Source of the DNA: Chloroflexota bacterium
GTDB lineage: Bacteria; Chloroflexota; Anaerolineae; UBA1429
Direction of reading: 5' to 3'
Assembly (NCBI GenBank): GCA_012515695.1
Contig: JAAYXX010000337.1
Location: 1-21,743, forward strand
Length of the DNA: 21,743 nt
Part shown: piece after piece, positions 6,781 to 14,590 of the stretch
How positions within the stretch are numbered: position 1 is the stretch's first letter
How the letters are laid out: each line of letters begins with the position of its first letter
Notes under the pieces: model-generated
Databases searched by the model: none
Told to the model about the DNA's origin: nothing
What the model saw: the letters and a program-made list of their open reading frames with translations, nothing else
Program-made: the position numbers and the translations under genes

Positions 6781-7980
6781 CTATTCCGCCACCAGATGCA
6801 CGTCCGAGATCAGGGAATCGTAATCCCACCCGGAGGCATACACCTCAATGCTGATGATCTTGTAAGGGCGGATGGACAACTGCTCTAGCAGGTTCTCCGA
6901 CTCGTAAGGATACCAGCGATCTCGGGGGATTTCCTGGCCGTACATGGTCGAGTTGCCCGCCGTATTCTGATAGTAGAACCCCTGAATCCACTCCATCTCG
7001 CTATCATACACATCCCGATAGCGAATGCGGATCATCAGCGGATACTCGGAACTCATATAGCCCCCGCCGGGGAGGCTCTGGTAGCGCACCTTGACCCAGG
7101 CGCGCACCTTGAGCGAGGTGATCGGCTCGGAGAGGGGCCGGTTGATGATCTGCTCCAACACCGTCTCGCAGTGGTTGCCCTGCCCCCCGTTACGCACAAA
7201 CCGCGCCGCCGGGCGGCCCTCGTCCACCACCGTTTCCACGCGGCCATCCACGTCGCCGCCATCGGCTCCCTGGTCGTTGAACGCCCGCCATCCCTCACTG
7301 AGCGGGTCGCGGAAGCTGCCATTTGCGATCAAGTCTCGCGCGGCGTCGGTGGCGGGTTGGGGCGGCTGGTTCAAGTCGATCTGGGTGCGCTGCCCGGCCT
7401 CTAGCGGCATCACCGTCCCGGCGGCGATTACCTCGCTACGCCCCCGGTACACGGTAATCTCGGAGCGCTCGTTGAGCGCCTCCAGCACATAGCTCCCGTC
7501 TGCATCCAGCTTGAACTCGCCTTGCAGCGTGTTGACCCGGAAATCCACGCCGTGGTCGAGGCCGAGCGACGTGCCGACAATCACCTGCCCCCCCATGAGG
7601 CTCAGGTGCACCGTGTCTGGCAATTCGCCCGCCCGATATCGGCTACTACGCAGCCGGTCCACGCGGATGGTTGTGCCGGGGAAAAGGCGCAGGGTATGGT
7701 TGAAAAAGGTGACAAAAGCCTCCGAGGTTTCGTCCACCCGGATGATGGTCCCTTCGGAGATTGCCTTGCTGTTGCCCTTGGTTAGCGGGAACGGCCCGGT
7801 GCCCACTGGCGGCTCAACCACGATGGTTCCCACCAGCGATTCGACTACCGCATCCCGCTTGACCTGGGCGTTATGCACATACCAGCGCCCCCCAACGGGC
7901 ACAGCGACGACGACCAGGCAAAATGCGGCAAAGGCCGAGAGCAGCACTGCCCAGGCAACCCGCTCGGGATTTCGTCTCAT
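6781..7980 (-). CDS. Membrane-anchored FecR-domain protein
   Basis: This 399-residue protein has a short basic N-terminus (RRNPER), one membrane helix (about 10-30), and an extracytoplasmic FecR-like beta domain (about 45-205, with GTIIRVDETSEAFVTF and GQVIVG). A C-terminal half (about 215-399) looks like a galactose-binding-type jelly roll (NGSFRDPLSEGWRAFND). FecR domains usually sit in anti-sigma or surface-signal proteins, but no sigma factor or TonB receptor gene is nearby, so a structural or sensory role at the cell surface is more likely. The ATG at 7980 overlaps the acylphosphatase stop as TGATG, and GAGGTG lies 9 nt upstream, implying translational coupling. A TTG one codon earlier is a less likely start. 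Confidence 0.75.
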   Translation of the reverse strand: MRRNPERVAWAVLLSAFAAFCLVVVAVPVGGRWYVHNAQVKRDAVVESLVGTIVVEPPVGTGPFPLTKGNSKAISEGTIIRVDETSEAFVTFFNHTLRLFPGTTIRVDRLRSSRYRAGELPDTVHLSLMGGQVIVGTSLGLDHGVDFRVNTLQGEFKLDADGSYVLEALNERSEITVYRGRSEVIAAGTVMPLEAGQRTQIDLNQPPQPATDAARDLIANGSFRDPLSEGWRAFNDQGADGGDVDGRVETVVDEGRPAARFVRNGGQGNHCETVLEQIINRPLSEPITSLKVRAWVKVRYQSLPGGGYMSSEYPLMIRIRYRDVYDSEMEWIQGFYYQNTAGNSTMYGQEIPRDRWYPYESENLLEQLSIRPYKIISIEVYASGWDYDSLISDVHLVAE

Positions 7981-8279
7981 CAAAAGCGCACCTCAAACTC
8001 GGCGAATTCGTTGCGCGGGGCTTCCCATTGGATTTCCACACGGGATACGTGGGCCAGACTGGGGCCTGCATGCAGCCAGGAAATGAGCTTGCGGATGGCG
8101 TCTGCTTCGCCTTCGGCGACTACCTCGACGGTCCCATCCCATTGGTTCCGCACATAGCCGACCACGCCCAGTTTGCGCGCCTCGTACTGTGTCGAGTTGC
8201 GAAAGTTAACCCCCTGAACGCGGCCACGCACGATGGCGCGGAACCGCTTTTTCTCCTGTCGTTGCTCTTCATCTGACAT
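7980..8279 (-). CDS. acyP: Acylphosphatase
   Basis: This 99-residue protein has the size and motifs of acylphosphatases, which hydrolyse carboxyl-phosphate bonds of small acyl phosphates. The phosphate-binding segment GRVQGVNFR contains the catalytic Arg27. VGYVRNQWDGTVEVVAEG contains the catalytic Asn45; the 18-residue spacing equals Arg23/Asn41 of the human enzyme. The start is uncertain: ATG 8279 gives a family-sized protein with AGAGGG a little far upstream, while a TTG at 8306 would add nine residues without a better RBS. The gene lies 54 nt after the HEAT-repeat gene and overlaps the FecR-domain gene by one base. Confidence 0.9.
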   Translation of the reverse strand: MSDEEQRQEKKRFRAIVRGRVQGVNFRNSTQYEARKLGVVGYVRNQWDGTVEVVAEGEADAIRKLISWLHAGPSLAHVSRVEIQWEAPRNEFAEFEVRF

Positions 8280-8333
8280 AACAACAGACCGACCCTCTTC
8301 GCTCAATTCACAGCCCGGTCACCAGAACAACTG

Positions 8334-9371
8334 CTAGTCGAGGTCCAGGAATTCGTCCTGCCACTCATCCAGGTCGTCCTCGTCCTCGTCCTCGTCGTCC
8401 TCGTCTTCTTCGAGGCCAACCTCTTCCCACTCGGCTGCTTCAGGCTCGTAGAGGAACAGGTCAAGGGGCTGTTCTAGCAGTTCCATCTCCTGCAGGGCTT
8501 CCGACGCTGCGGCGCTCTGTTCATCGTCTCCTTGCTCAACCATTTGTTCCAGGGCTTTCCGGGCCTGCTTGCCGCCAATTTGGCCCAGTGCCCAGATGGA
8601 GACGCTCTGTACTTCGCGGTCTGCCCCCTGAACGAGCTTGATCAGTTGGGGCACGGCCCGCTTGAGTTGCAACTCACCGGAAGCGCGGGCGGCTTCATAG
8701 CGCATGTCTGCCTCCTGGTTTTCCAGCTCGCCCAGGATGTTTTCCGCCCACACCTGCTCGGCGCTGCGGCCCATAGCGAAAACGGCGCTCAAGCGCATGC
8801 GCGGGTCGCTATGGGCATAGGCGTCCGCGATAATCCGGCGCACGCGGTCATCGTTGATAAAGGCGATGGACTCGACAGCCCGCCGGACGACCTCGACAGG
8901 TTCGTTGGCGTTGGCGATGATTTGCTCTAGCGCCTCGCGGATCATCTGCGCGTAGCGTTCGTGCAACTCTTCGCACTCGGCCATGAACAAAAAGCGCCCC
9001 AGGGCGCTGGCGGCGGCTGCGCGCACCCCTTCATCCGGGTCAGCGGAAACCATTTTGATCAGAGCGGTAGCCAGGTCTCCCCCTTCGGCCTCCCAAAGCC
9101 CCTCGATGGCCTGACGGCGCACCACGGGGTCGGTATCGCTCAGGCAGTACCGAAACAGGTCCACGAAATCCAGTTCAAAGCGCTCTTCGGCCAGCTCGAC
9201 CATGCGCGTGATCAGCTCTTGCCTGCGTTGGCCATCTATCGTCTCCCAAAAGGCAGCAAAAGCCACCGTCTCTTCCCGGCTGGGGCAAGACAGCATGGAC
9301 AGCAGGCGATAGTTCAAGGGCTTTTCGCCTTCGAGGAGTTCTTGCAAAGCTAGTTCAAAATCCGAAATCAT
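8334..9371 (-). CDS. HEAT-repeat protein with acidic tail
   Basis: This 345-residue cytoplasmic protein consists of paired alpha helices in HEAT/PBS-lyase-like repeats. Examples are DPVVRRQAIEGLWEAEGG, DEGVRAAAASALGRFLF, DPRMRLSAVFAMGRSA and DREVQSVSIWALGQIGG, spread over about residues 80-295. The last 45 residues are a dense Asp/Glu tail, encoded by repeated GAN codons around 8340-8420. Such proteins act as scaffolds for protein-protein contact; no partner can be named. ATG 9371 is chosen over an upstream ATG at 9398 because GGGGGAAAG sits directly before it. It heads a transcript with acylphosphatase and FecR-domain genes. Confidence 0.8.
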   Translation of the reverse strand: MISDFELALQELLEGEKPLNYRLLSMLSCPSREETVAFAAFWETIDGQRRQELITRMVELAEERFELDFVDLFRYCLSDTDPVVRRQAIEGLWEAEGGDLATALIKMVSADPDEGVRAAAASALGRFLFMAECEELHERYAQMIREALEQIIANANEPVEVVRRAVESIAFINDDRVRRIIADAYAHSDPRMRLSAVFAMGRSAEQVWAENILGELENQEADMRYEAARASGELQLKRAVPQLIKLVQGADREVQSVSIWALGQIGGKQARKALEQMVEQGDDEQSAAASEALQEMELLEQPLDLFLYEPEAAEWEEVGLEEDEDDEDEDEDDLDEWQDEFLDLD

Positions 9372-9412
9372 CTTTCCCCCATGAAACAAAAGGGCCAAGT
9401 TACCTTACACGT

Positions 9413-9441
9413 ATTATACACCATATTTCTGGCTGTGCTCA
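9413..9441 (-). promoter_or_regulatory. Probable promoter of the HEAT-repeat operon
   Basis: A perfect TATAAT (9418-9413 on the minus strand) lies about 42 nt before the ATG at 9371. The -35 hexamer 17 bp upstream (TGAGCA, 9441-9436) matches only in part. Confidence 0.5.
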
Positions 9442-9479
9442 CAGAGCTTTTGATCTGGATTTGACCCTTTCGGGCTTGC

Positions 9480-10514
9480 TCAGCCAAAGTAACGGATATA
9501 GTCGGCTACGAAAACGACTCCCATCAGCGCCAGCAGAACAAACATGCCGATGGCGTGTACCATCCCTTCTTTTTCGGGTGGCACTCGCCGCCCGCGACGC
9601 ACCCATTCGAGCACAACGAACAACAACCGCCCCCCATCCAGCGCGGGCAGGGGCAGCAGGTTGAACAGGAACAGGTTGATGCTCAAAAAGCCGGTGAACT
9701 CGATCAGGCGCACGATGCCGCTCTTGGCGACCTCGGCAGTCATGTTATAGATGCCCAGCACGCCGGTAACTTCCAGGGGCATTTCCTTGCGAAAGATGGC
9801 GCTGATCCCGTCGAAAATGCTGGCAATCATGTTGAACGTGGCCCGCGCCCCCATCGGGAGCGCCTCCCATACGGGATACGCTTTTCTCGCCAAAGGCTGC
9901 CCCAGGCTCACCCCCAGCGCGCCGTCTCCTTCGGGCGGATTGACGCGAGGCACTGCCTTTACAGCGGGTAGCACCTGGTTCTCGCGGCGTACCGTGATCT
10001 CGATTTCCTGGCCCACGTTCTCGCCGATCATCTGCGTGGCCTGGTCTACGTTTTCGATGGCCTCGCCGTTAATGGAGATGATCGTATCCCCTGGGCGAAG
10101 ACCGGCTGCCTCTGCGGGCGAGTTGGGCGACACCAAATAGATCCCCGAACCCTGGCCCTCTACGGGCGTCCAGGTCCCGACCATAAAGGTGATGCTGAAC
10201 AACACCACCGCCAGCAGCAGGTTCATCAAAGCGCCCGCCGTGTAGACCAGCGCACGCACCTTGCGTGGCTTGGCTGCGAGGCTGCCCTCAGCCGTGGGGT
10301 CGTCTTCGGACATCCGCACAAAGCCGCCGATGGGCAACAGGTTGATGGTGATGGCCGTTTCCCGCCACTGGCCTATCTTTAGCAGGCGCGGCGGATAGCC
10401 AAACCCAAACTCCTCTACCCGTACTTTTGCCAGCTTGGCAGCAACAAAGTGACCAAGCTCGTGTACAAAAATCAACACACTAAAGACAACTACAAACGAA
10501 ATAAAACCAGTCAT
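9480..10514 (-). CDS. rseP: Site-2 protease, RIP zinc metalloprotease with PDZ domain
   Basis: This 344-residue membrane protease belongs to peptidase family M50B, which cuts transmembrane segments of anti-sigma factors and signal peptides. It shows HELGH (18-22) in the first helix, a PDZ domain (about 120-200; SPAEAAGLRPGDTIISINGE) and the second zinc ligand in PALDGGRLL (Asp293). Hydrophobic segments lie at about 1-20, 90-115, 270-295 and 320-340. It has one PDZ domain, as in Bacillus RasP, against two in E. coli RseP. It lies 121 nt downstream of isopentenyl phosphate kinase; in many bacteria rseP sits beside isoprenoid or phospholipid genes (dxr, uppS, cdsA). AAGGA lies about 10 nt before the ATG, with a three-codon ATG-TCT-GAA-TGA frame whose stop overlaps the rseP start. 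Confidence 0.93.
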   Translation of the reverse strand: MTGFISFVVVFSVLIFVHELGHFVAAKLAKVRVEEFGFGYPPRLLKIGQWRETAITINLLPIGGFVRMSEDDPTAEGSLAAKPRKVRALVYTAGALMNLLLAVVLFSITFMVGTWTPVEGQGSGIYLVSPNSPAEAAGLRPGDTIISINGEAIENVDQATQMIGENVGQEIEITVRRENQVLPAVKAVPRVNPPEGDGALGVSLGQPLARKAYPVWEALPMGARATFNMIASIFDGISAIFRKEMPLEVTGVLGIYNMTAEVAKSGIVRLIEFTGFLSINLFLFNLLPLPALDGGRLLFVVLEWVRRGRRVPPEKEGMVHAIGMFVLLALMGVVFVADYIRYFG

Positions 10515-10635
10515 TCAGACATATCCTTTTTACTTTGCGCCCGTCAGCCAACAGCCTGTCTGGCGGACAATAGGCCCAACGCGGCCCGCTCGATAGCTAT
10601 CGTTCGGCTGCCACCATACGACGCCTATTGGACGT

Positions 10636-11442
10636 TCAGTAGTGGAGCAGCGTTCCCTCGCGCAGGTTCGGGTTTATCAACACCTGCTGAACCAGGTGCT
10701 GCCGACGTCCGGTGAGAATATGCACGCTCAGGTTGGGCTGTTCTTTAACCAGCTCGAACAGCGTCTTGATCTTGCCCAGCATCCCGCCGGTCACGTCTAC
10801 CCCGAAAGAGGTGGAGAGCATATGCTCTACCTCGTGATAGTTGCGCGAGTTGATCTCGGGGATCAGTCGCACAATCGAATCGCGCTGCGGGTCTCCCGAA
10901 TATACCCCTGCTACTTCGCCCACCAACAGGATACGCTGCGGGCGCAAGAGTTGGGCGAGATAGGTAAAGATCTGCTCGGTAGAGATAATCGCGGAACCCC
11001 TGGCATCGTCCAGGGCGACATCGCCATAGACCAGGGGCACCAGCCCATGCCGCAGCAGTTCCGTTATCGGCTCGACGGCCATTTCGACCAGCTCGCCGTC
11101 GTGGCAGCGCGCAGAGGCCGAGGGTTGCAGCGTAACGACGTTGACCCCTTCGGAGAGCATGGTGTCTGTGACGAGCCGGTTCAGGCGCGCAGCGGCGGCG
11201 CTGGTCTCGGCATAGCCCCGCCAATCTTGCAGACGCCCCTCGTGTACCTTGTACTTGTCGGCGGCAAAGTGCCCGAAGGAGCCGCTGCCATGACCGAGCA
11301 CCAACTGCAAGTCTGGTCTGGCCTGAAGTGCGCCCGCAATCTCTTGGGCCATGCGCGTGATAATCACCGGGCGAGGCGTTTCATAACGGCGCTTGTCCGT
11401 GATTAGCGAGCCGCCAAGTTTGAGAAAGACGAGTTCACTCAC
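10636..11442 (-). CDS. ipk: Isopentenyl phosphate kinase
   Basis: This 268-residue protein belongs to the amino-acid kinase fold. Isopentenyl phosphate kinase makes isopentenyl diphosphate from isopentenyl phosphate and ATP, the last step of the modified mevalonate route. Visible motifs are KLGGSLIT (8-15), GHGSGSFGH (50-58) with the His58 typical of this kinase, VYGDVALD, ISTEQIF and DVTGGMLGKI. GTG 11442 is the start: GGAGGT lies 7 nt upstream. From the literature, Chloroflexota such as Roseiflexus carry this enzyme together with a phosphomevalonate decarboxylase, so its presence supports that assignment. The downstream gene is rseP, 121 nt away. A fosfomycin-kinase-like activity is a less likely alternative. 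Confidence 0.9.
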   Translation of the reverse strand: MSELVFLKLGGSLITDKRRYETPRPVIITRMAQEIAGALQARPDLQLVLGHGSGSFGHFAADKYKVHEGRLQDWRGYAETSAAAARLNRLVTDTMLSEGVNVVTLQPSASARCHDGELVEMAVEPITELLRHGLVPLVYGDVALDDARGSAIISTEQIFTYLAQLLRPQRILLVGEVAGVYSGDPQRDSIVRLIPEINSRNYHEVEHMLSTSFGVDVTGGMLGKIKTLFELVKEQPNLSVHILTGRRQHLVQQVLINPNLREGTLLHY

Positions 11443-11528
11443 TCGGGTTACCTCCGCGTTCTGTGTGACCTACTGGGCTGTCTGGCTTACTGGCAGTATC
11501 GTGCATATCGGCCAGATCAATACCCTTT

Positions 11529-11556
11529 ATGTTACACGATTATCCATTCTGAGCAA
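11529..11556 (-). promoter_or_regulatory. Weak promoter candidate upstream of ipk
   Basis: On the minus strand TTGCTC (11556-11551), 16 bp, TAACAT (11534-11529). It would give a leader of about 80 nt. Both hexamers deviate from consensus. Confidence 0.25.
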
Positions 11557-11586
11557 CTATTGGTCCCGGCATCCCTGACGAGCTAG

Positions 11587-11649
11587 GCCGCCATCCTTGG
11601 CGGCTGAATAGAGTGTGGCAATAGTGAAGCGGGCCAGCAGGATGCTGGC
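11587..11649. repeat. Modular hairpin repeat after the UroD-like gene
   Basis: Two hairpins of the dispersed family: GCCGCC-ATCCTT-GGCGGC (11587-11604) and GCCAGC-AGGAT-GCTGGC (11633-11649). The second ends 17 nt beyond the stop codon of the UroD-like gene, where it could act as a transcript-end structure. Confidence 0.7.
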
Positions 11650-11666
11650 GGTCCCTTACCTGGTAC

Positions 11667-12836
11667 TCATGCCTCCTGGCTGCCCAATTCGACGCAACGC
11701 CGCCGATAGTACAGATAATCCTGGTAGGGCACCTCTGCGGGGACTCCGTGGTCGCAGGTGGGGATGTACCCGCCCCGCGCGCGCATGGCGGGCAGGATGC
11801 GCTCTAGCATGGCGTCAATAGCTGCGCGCCCCTCGGCCAGCACGCGCTTGTCGATCCCGCCAAACATCACCAACTGGGGATAATCCTGTGCTACCTGGAG
11901 GACATCATTGCCAGCGGCCACTTCGAAGGGACTCATTACATCCATGCCGATTTCCTGGTAGACGGGGATCACGGCTGTGGCATAGCCGTCGGTGTCGATC
12001 TGGATGTACAGGTGGCGCTCCTGGTCGATCTGGCGGGCCTTGATATTGGCGATAAGCTGCTGGTAGTAGGGGAACAGGAATTCGCGCATCATGTCGGGCG
12101 AGATAAGCGGCCCCTGACAATAGCAAATGTCCTCGGCGAGAAACAGCTCGTCCAGCGTGACGTATTGCTGATGGCGGGCAATCACCGCGTCGGCCAGTTC
12201 CAGCCAGGCGCGCATGCAGTCGTGGATCAGATCGGGCATGTCGTAGAAGGCGTAGAGCAGGTTGGCCGGGCCGATCAGGCTACGCAGGTACATATAGCCG
12301 CCGATCACGTTTTGGCCGATCATCATACCCCGCGCCGCCTCGGCTTTGGCCTGCTCCATGCGCTCTGGCAGGTCGGCGTATCGTTCGGGCGTGGTGGGGT
12401 CCAGCCGCCACTTGACACGCTCTTCCCAGGTACGCATATCCTGGACGGGGTGGTCGAGATATTCGGGCATAAAGCCGTTGCGGCGTCCCTTGAAATAAAG
12501 CACGTGCCGCCCGGCGTAATCCTGCACGACCTCATAGTCGCCACGATCTTGAAGCACGCGCTCCTCAAAGGCGGGGGCAAAGGCGGCCTCACACCAGCCA
12601 AGCTGGCCGAGATAGTGGTTGCCGGGTGGGTCAAAATCAAACAGCTCTGCCAGGGGAATATCTTGAGGCATGCCTTCTTCCTGCCATCGCTCCAGCGAAT
12701 AGTAGCCAAATTCGCGCTTGAACAGGGGGATGCCGGGCACGCAGGCGTAGGTGTCGCGTAGCTTGCGGGCTGACGCGCACATCCGCTCGCGGGGAACCAT
12801 CGCGTGTACGCCGTCCTGGGGTCTGGCGGTTGTCAT
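11667..12836 (-). CDS. Uroporphyrinogen decarboxylase-like (UroD/MtaA superfamily) protein
   Basis: This 389-residue protein resembles the UroD-like TIM-barrel family, which includes haem-pathway decarboxylases and corrinoid-dependent methyltransferases (MtaA, CmuA). Family-like segments are IQIDTDGYATAVIPVYQE, the following GMDVMSPFEVAAGNDV, MFGGIDKRVLAEG and the C-terminal YIPTCDHGVPAEVPYQDY. Cys and His in CDHGVP are possible metal ligands. No haem-pathway gene is nearby; the gene lies last after GH2 and GH29 glycosidases. Many UroD-like paralogues sit in sugar-use loci of Chloroflexota and other phyla, with unknown reaction. ATG 12836 is chosen because AAAGGAG is 7 nt upstream; a longer frame to 12929 would overlap the GH29 gene. 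Confidence 0.82.
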   Translation of the reverse strand: MTTARPQDGVHAMVPRERMCASARKLRDTYACVPGIPLFKREFGYYSLERWQEEGMPQDIPLAELFDFDPPGNHYLGQLGWCEAAFAPAFEERVLQDRGDYEVVQDYAGRHVLYFKGRRNGFMPEYLDHPVQDMRTWEERVKWRLDPTTPERYADLPERMEQAKAEAARGMMIGQNVIGGYMYLRSLIGPANLLYAFYDMPDLIHDCMRAWLELADAVIARHQQYVTLDELFLAEDICYCQGPLISPDMMREFLFPYYQQLIANIKARQIDQERHLYIQIDTDGYATAVIPVYQEIGMDVMSPFEVAAGNDVLQVAQDYPQLVMFGGIDKRVLAEGRAAIDAMLERILPAMRARGGYIPTCDHGVPAEVPYQDYLYYRRRCVELGSQEA

Positions 12837-12861
12837 CGAACTGCTCCTTTGGAAGACAGAT

Positions 12862-12910
12862 GCCAGCAAGGATGCTGATAGTCCGGTACCAGCAGGGAAC
12901 TGGCGGGCTG
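12862..12910. repeat. Degenerate hairpin repeat between the GH29 and UroD-like genes
   Basis: CAGC-AAGGAT-GCTG (12864-12877) has the loop word of the dispersed family. It is followed by an imperfect CCAGCAGGGAACTGG unit (near 12889-12903). It fills most of the 79-nt gap between two genes of one operon. Confidence 0.5.
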
Positions 12911-12915
12911 GTGCA

Positions 12916-14364
12916 CTAATATAGCCCAAATGCCTGCAAGGTCGGGCAGTCGCGGGCGCTCAGGATGTTCAGCCGGACGCGGTTTGTGGTGGTTGCCGGG
13001 AAGCGGTCCAGCTTTTTATAGCCGATGGTCGTCCCGCGCACCACTTCCGCCCAATCCGCGCCGTCCCACGCTTCGAGCGAATATTCGGCCACCCGCTGCC
13101 CCACGGCCACATGCTCTTGCAGCAGCATCCGGCTGAAGGTGGCGGGCTGCCCCAGGTCGAACTCGATGCTAGCTTGCGTCACGTCGGGGTCGGTCGTCCA
13201 ATAGGTGCGAGGGTCGCCATCCAGCGCCCGCTCTGGGGCAAACTCTTGCAGCGCGCCGCGTGTGTTGCTGGCTCGCGCTCGTTTCCCCTGCGCCAGGTTT
13301 ACGCGGAATGTCTCGTCAAGCGTCTGGCGCAGCTCGCGCAGGCGTTGGGCGTCGTTCTCGTGCATCAGACCGCGCTGATCAGGCGGCACGTTCAGCAACA
13401 AGACGGCGTTGCGCCCCACAGACTGGTAGTAGATGTCTACCAGATGCTCCAGCGATTTGACCTGCTCGTCCTGGCTGGCGTGGTAGAACCAGCCGGGGCG
13501 GATGGAGGTGTCGCATTCGGCGGGATACCAGAGCAGATGCTTGGCGGTTGCCAGGCACTCTAGCGTCTCATCTTCCGTCGCGCCCGCACGGACGGGCGTG
13601 CCATAGTTGGGGTCGGACCCGATGACGCGGTGGTATTCCTCCCAGTTGGGCACTTGATGCTCCAGATCGACGGACAGGCCCACCACGCTCCACAGCGTCT
13701 CGCTGGCGTAACCCTTCTCGTTGCCGCACCAGCGCACATCGGGACCGCAGCCAAAGATCACCGCGTCAGGCTGTAGCTCGCGGACCAGGGCATAATAGCC
13801 CGGCCAGTCGTACACCTGCCGCTTGCCGTTGGGGCCTTCGCCACATGCCCCATCGAACCAGACCTCGGCGATGTCGCCGTATTCTGTGAGCAGTTCGCGA
13901 AGCTGGTTCTTGAAATGGGCATTATAGGCGGGCGAGTTGCCATAGGTTGGCTCGTGACGGTCCCACGGGGAAAGGTAGACGCCAAAGCGCAGCCCACCCT
14001 CGCGGCAGGCGTCGGCCACCTCGCGCACGACGTCCCCCTTGCCATTGCGCCAGGGGCTATTTTTCACCGAATGCTCGGTGTAGCGGCTGGGCCACAGGCA
14101 AAAGCCGTCGTGGTGCTTGGCGGTGAGGATGAGCATTCGCATGCCCGCGTCGCGGCAGGTCTGCACCCATTGCCCGGCATCCAGGGCGGTGGGGGCAAAG
14201 ATGCGCGGGTCTTCGGTGCCATCGCCCCATTCGCGGTCGGTAAACGTGTTCACGCCGAAATGGGCGAACGCAGTAAACTCGAGTTGCTGCCAGGCAAGCT
14301 GGCGCGGTGCAGGCGTGACGCGGGCCGCCCGCCGGGCGATGTCGGTCAGGTGATTATTGGACAT
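12916..14364 (-). CDS. Alpha-L-fucosidase, GH29, with C-terminal F5/8-type carbohydrate-binding domain
   Basis: This 482-residue enzyme removes fucose from glycans by a retaining mechanism. The catalytic TIM barrel (about 20-345) has FAHFGVNTFT, TAKHHDGFCLWPS (His84-His85) and EVWFDGACG, where Asp171 is the expected nucleophile. The last 125 residues (ASNTRGALQEFAPERALDGD, then YWTT) form a discoidin/F5-8C-like domain, often seen in enzymes with alpha-1,3/1,4 preference (GH29-B); linkage preference is inferred. No signal peptide is visible, so it likely acts in the cytoplasm on imported oligosaccharides. The start at 14364 has GGAGG 7 nt upstream. It follows the GH2 gene across 226 nt of repeats and precedes the UroD-like gene. 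Confidence 0.93.
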   Translation of the reverse strand: MSNNHLTDIARRAARVTPAPRQLAWQQLEFTAFAHFGVNTFTDREWGDGTEDPRIFAPTALDAGQWVQTCRDAGMRMLILTAKHHDGFCLWPSRYTEHSVKNSPWRNGKGDVVREVADACREGGLRFGVYLSPWDRHEPTYGNSPAYNAHFKNQLRELLTEYGDIAEVWFDGACGEGPNGKRQVYDWPGYYALVRELQPDAVIFGCGPDVRWCGNEKGYASETLWSVVGLSVDLEHQVPNWEEYHRVIGSDPNYGTPVRAGATEDETLECLATAKHLLWYPAECDTSIRPGWFYHASQDEQVKSLEHLVDIYYQSVGRNAVLLLNVPPDQRGLMHENDAQRLRELRQTLDETFRVNLAQGKRARASNTRGALQEFAPERALDGDPRTYWTTDPDVTQASIEFDLGQPATFSRMLLQEHVAVGQRVAEYSLEAWDGADWAEVVRGTTIGYKKLDRFPATTTNRVRLNILSARDCPTLQAFGLY

Positions 14365-14450
14365 CCGATGGCCTCCAAAAAGAAGATAAACCTCTCCTCC
14401 CCGGCCCCCTCTCTAGATTTGGTTCAGAGGCAGACAGGTAGCTGCTAGTT

Positions 14451-14563
14451 GGACCGCCGGCTTCCAGCCGGCATAATTGCAAGCCGCCAAGGATGGCGGC
14501 GGTCCATGCTGTAGCCGCGGCATTCCTGCCGCGCCTTGGCCGCCAAGGATAGCGGCGGTCCAA
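14451..14563. repeat. Modular hairpin repeat, GH2-GH29 gap
   Basis: 14451-14505 is a 55-bp unit: an outer GGACCGCC/GGCGGTCC clamp around GCCGGC-TTCCA-GCCGGC and GCCGCC-AAGGAT-GGCGGC. It is nearly identical (one mismatch, C/T) to 17904-17958. 14506-14563 adds GCGGC-ATTCCT-GCCGC and another GGCGGTCC end, an inverted match to 1464-1540. The remainder of the gap (14365-14450) shows only the RBS of the GH29 gene. Confidence 0.85.
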
Positions 14564-14590
14564 TCCCTTTCCAGGGGGTGAGGTTGGACG

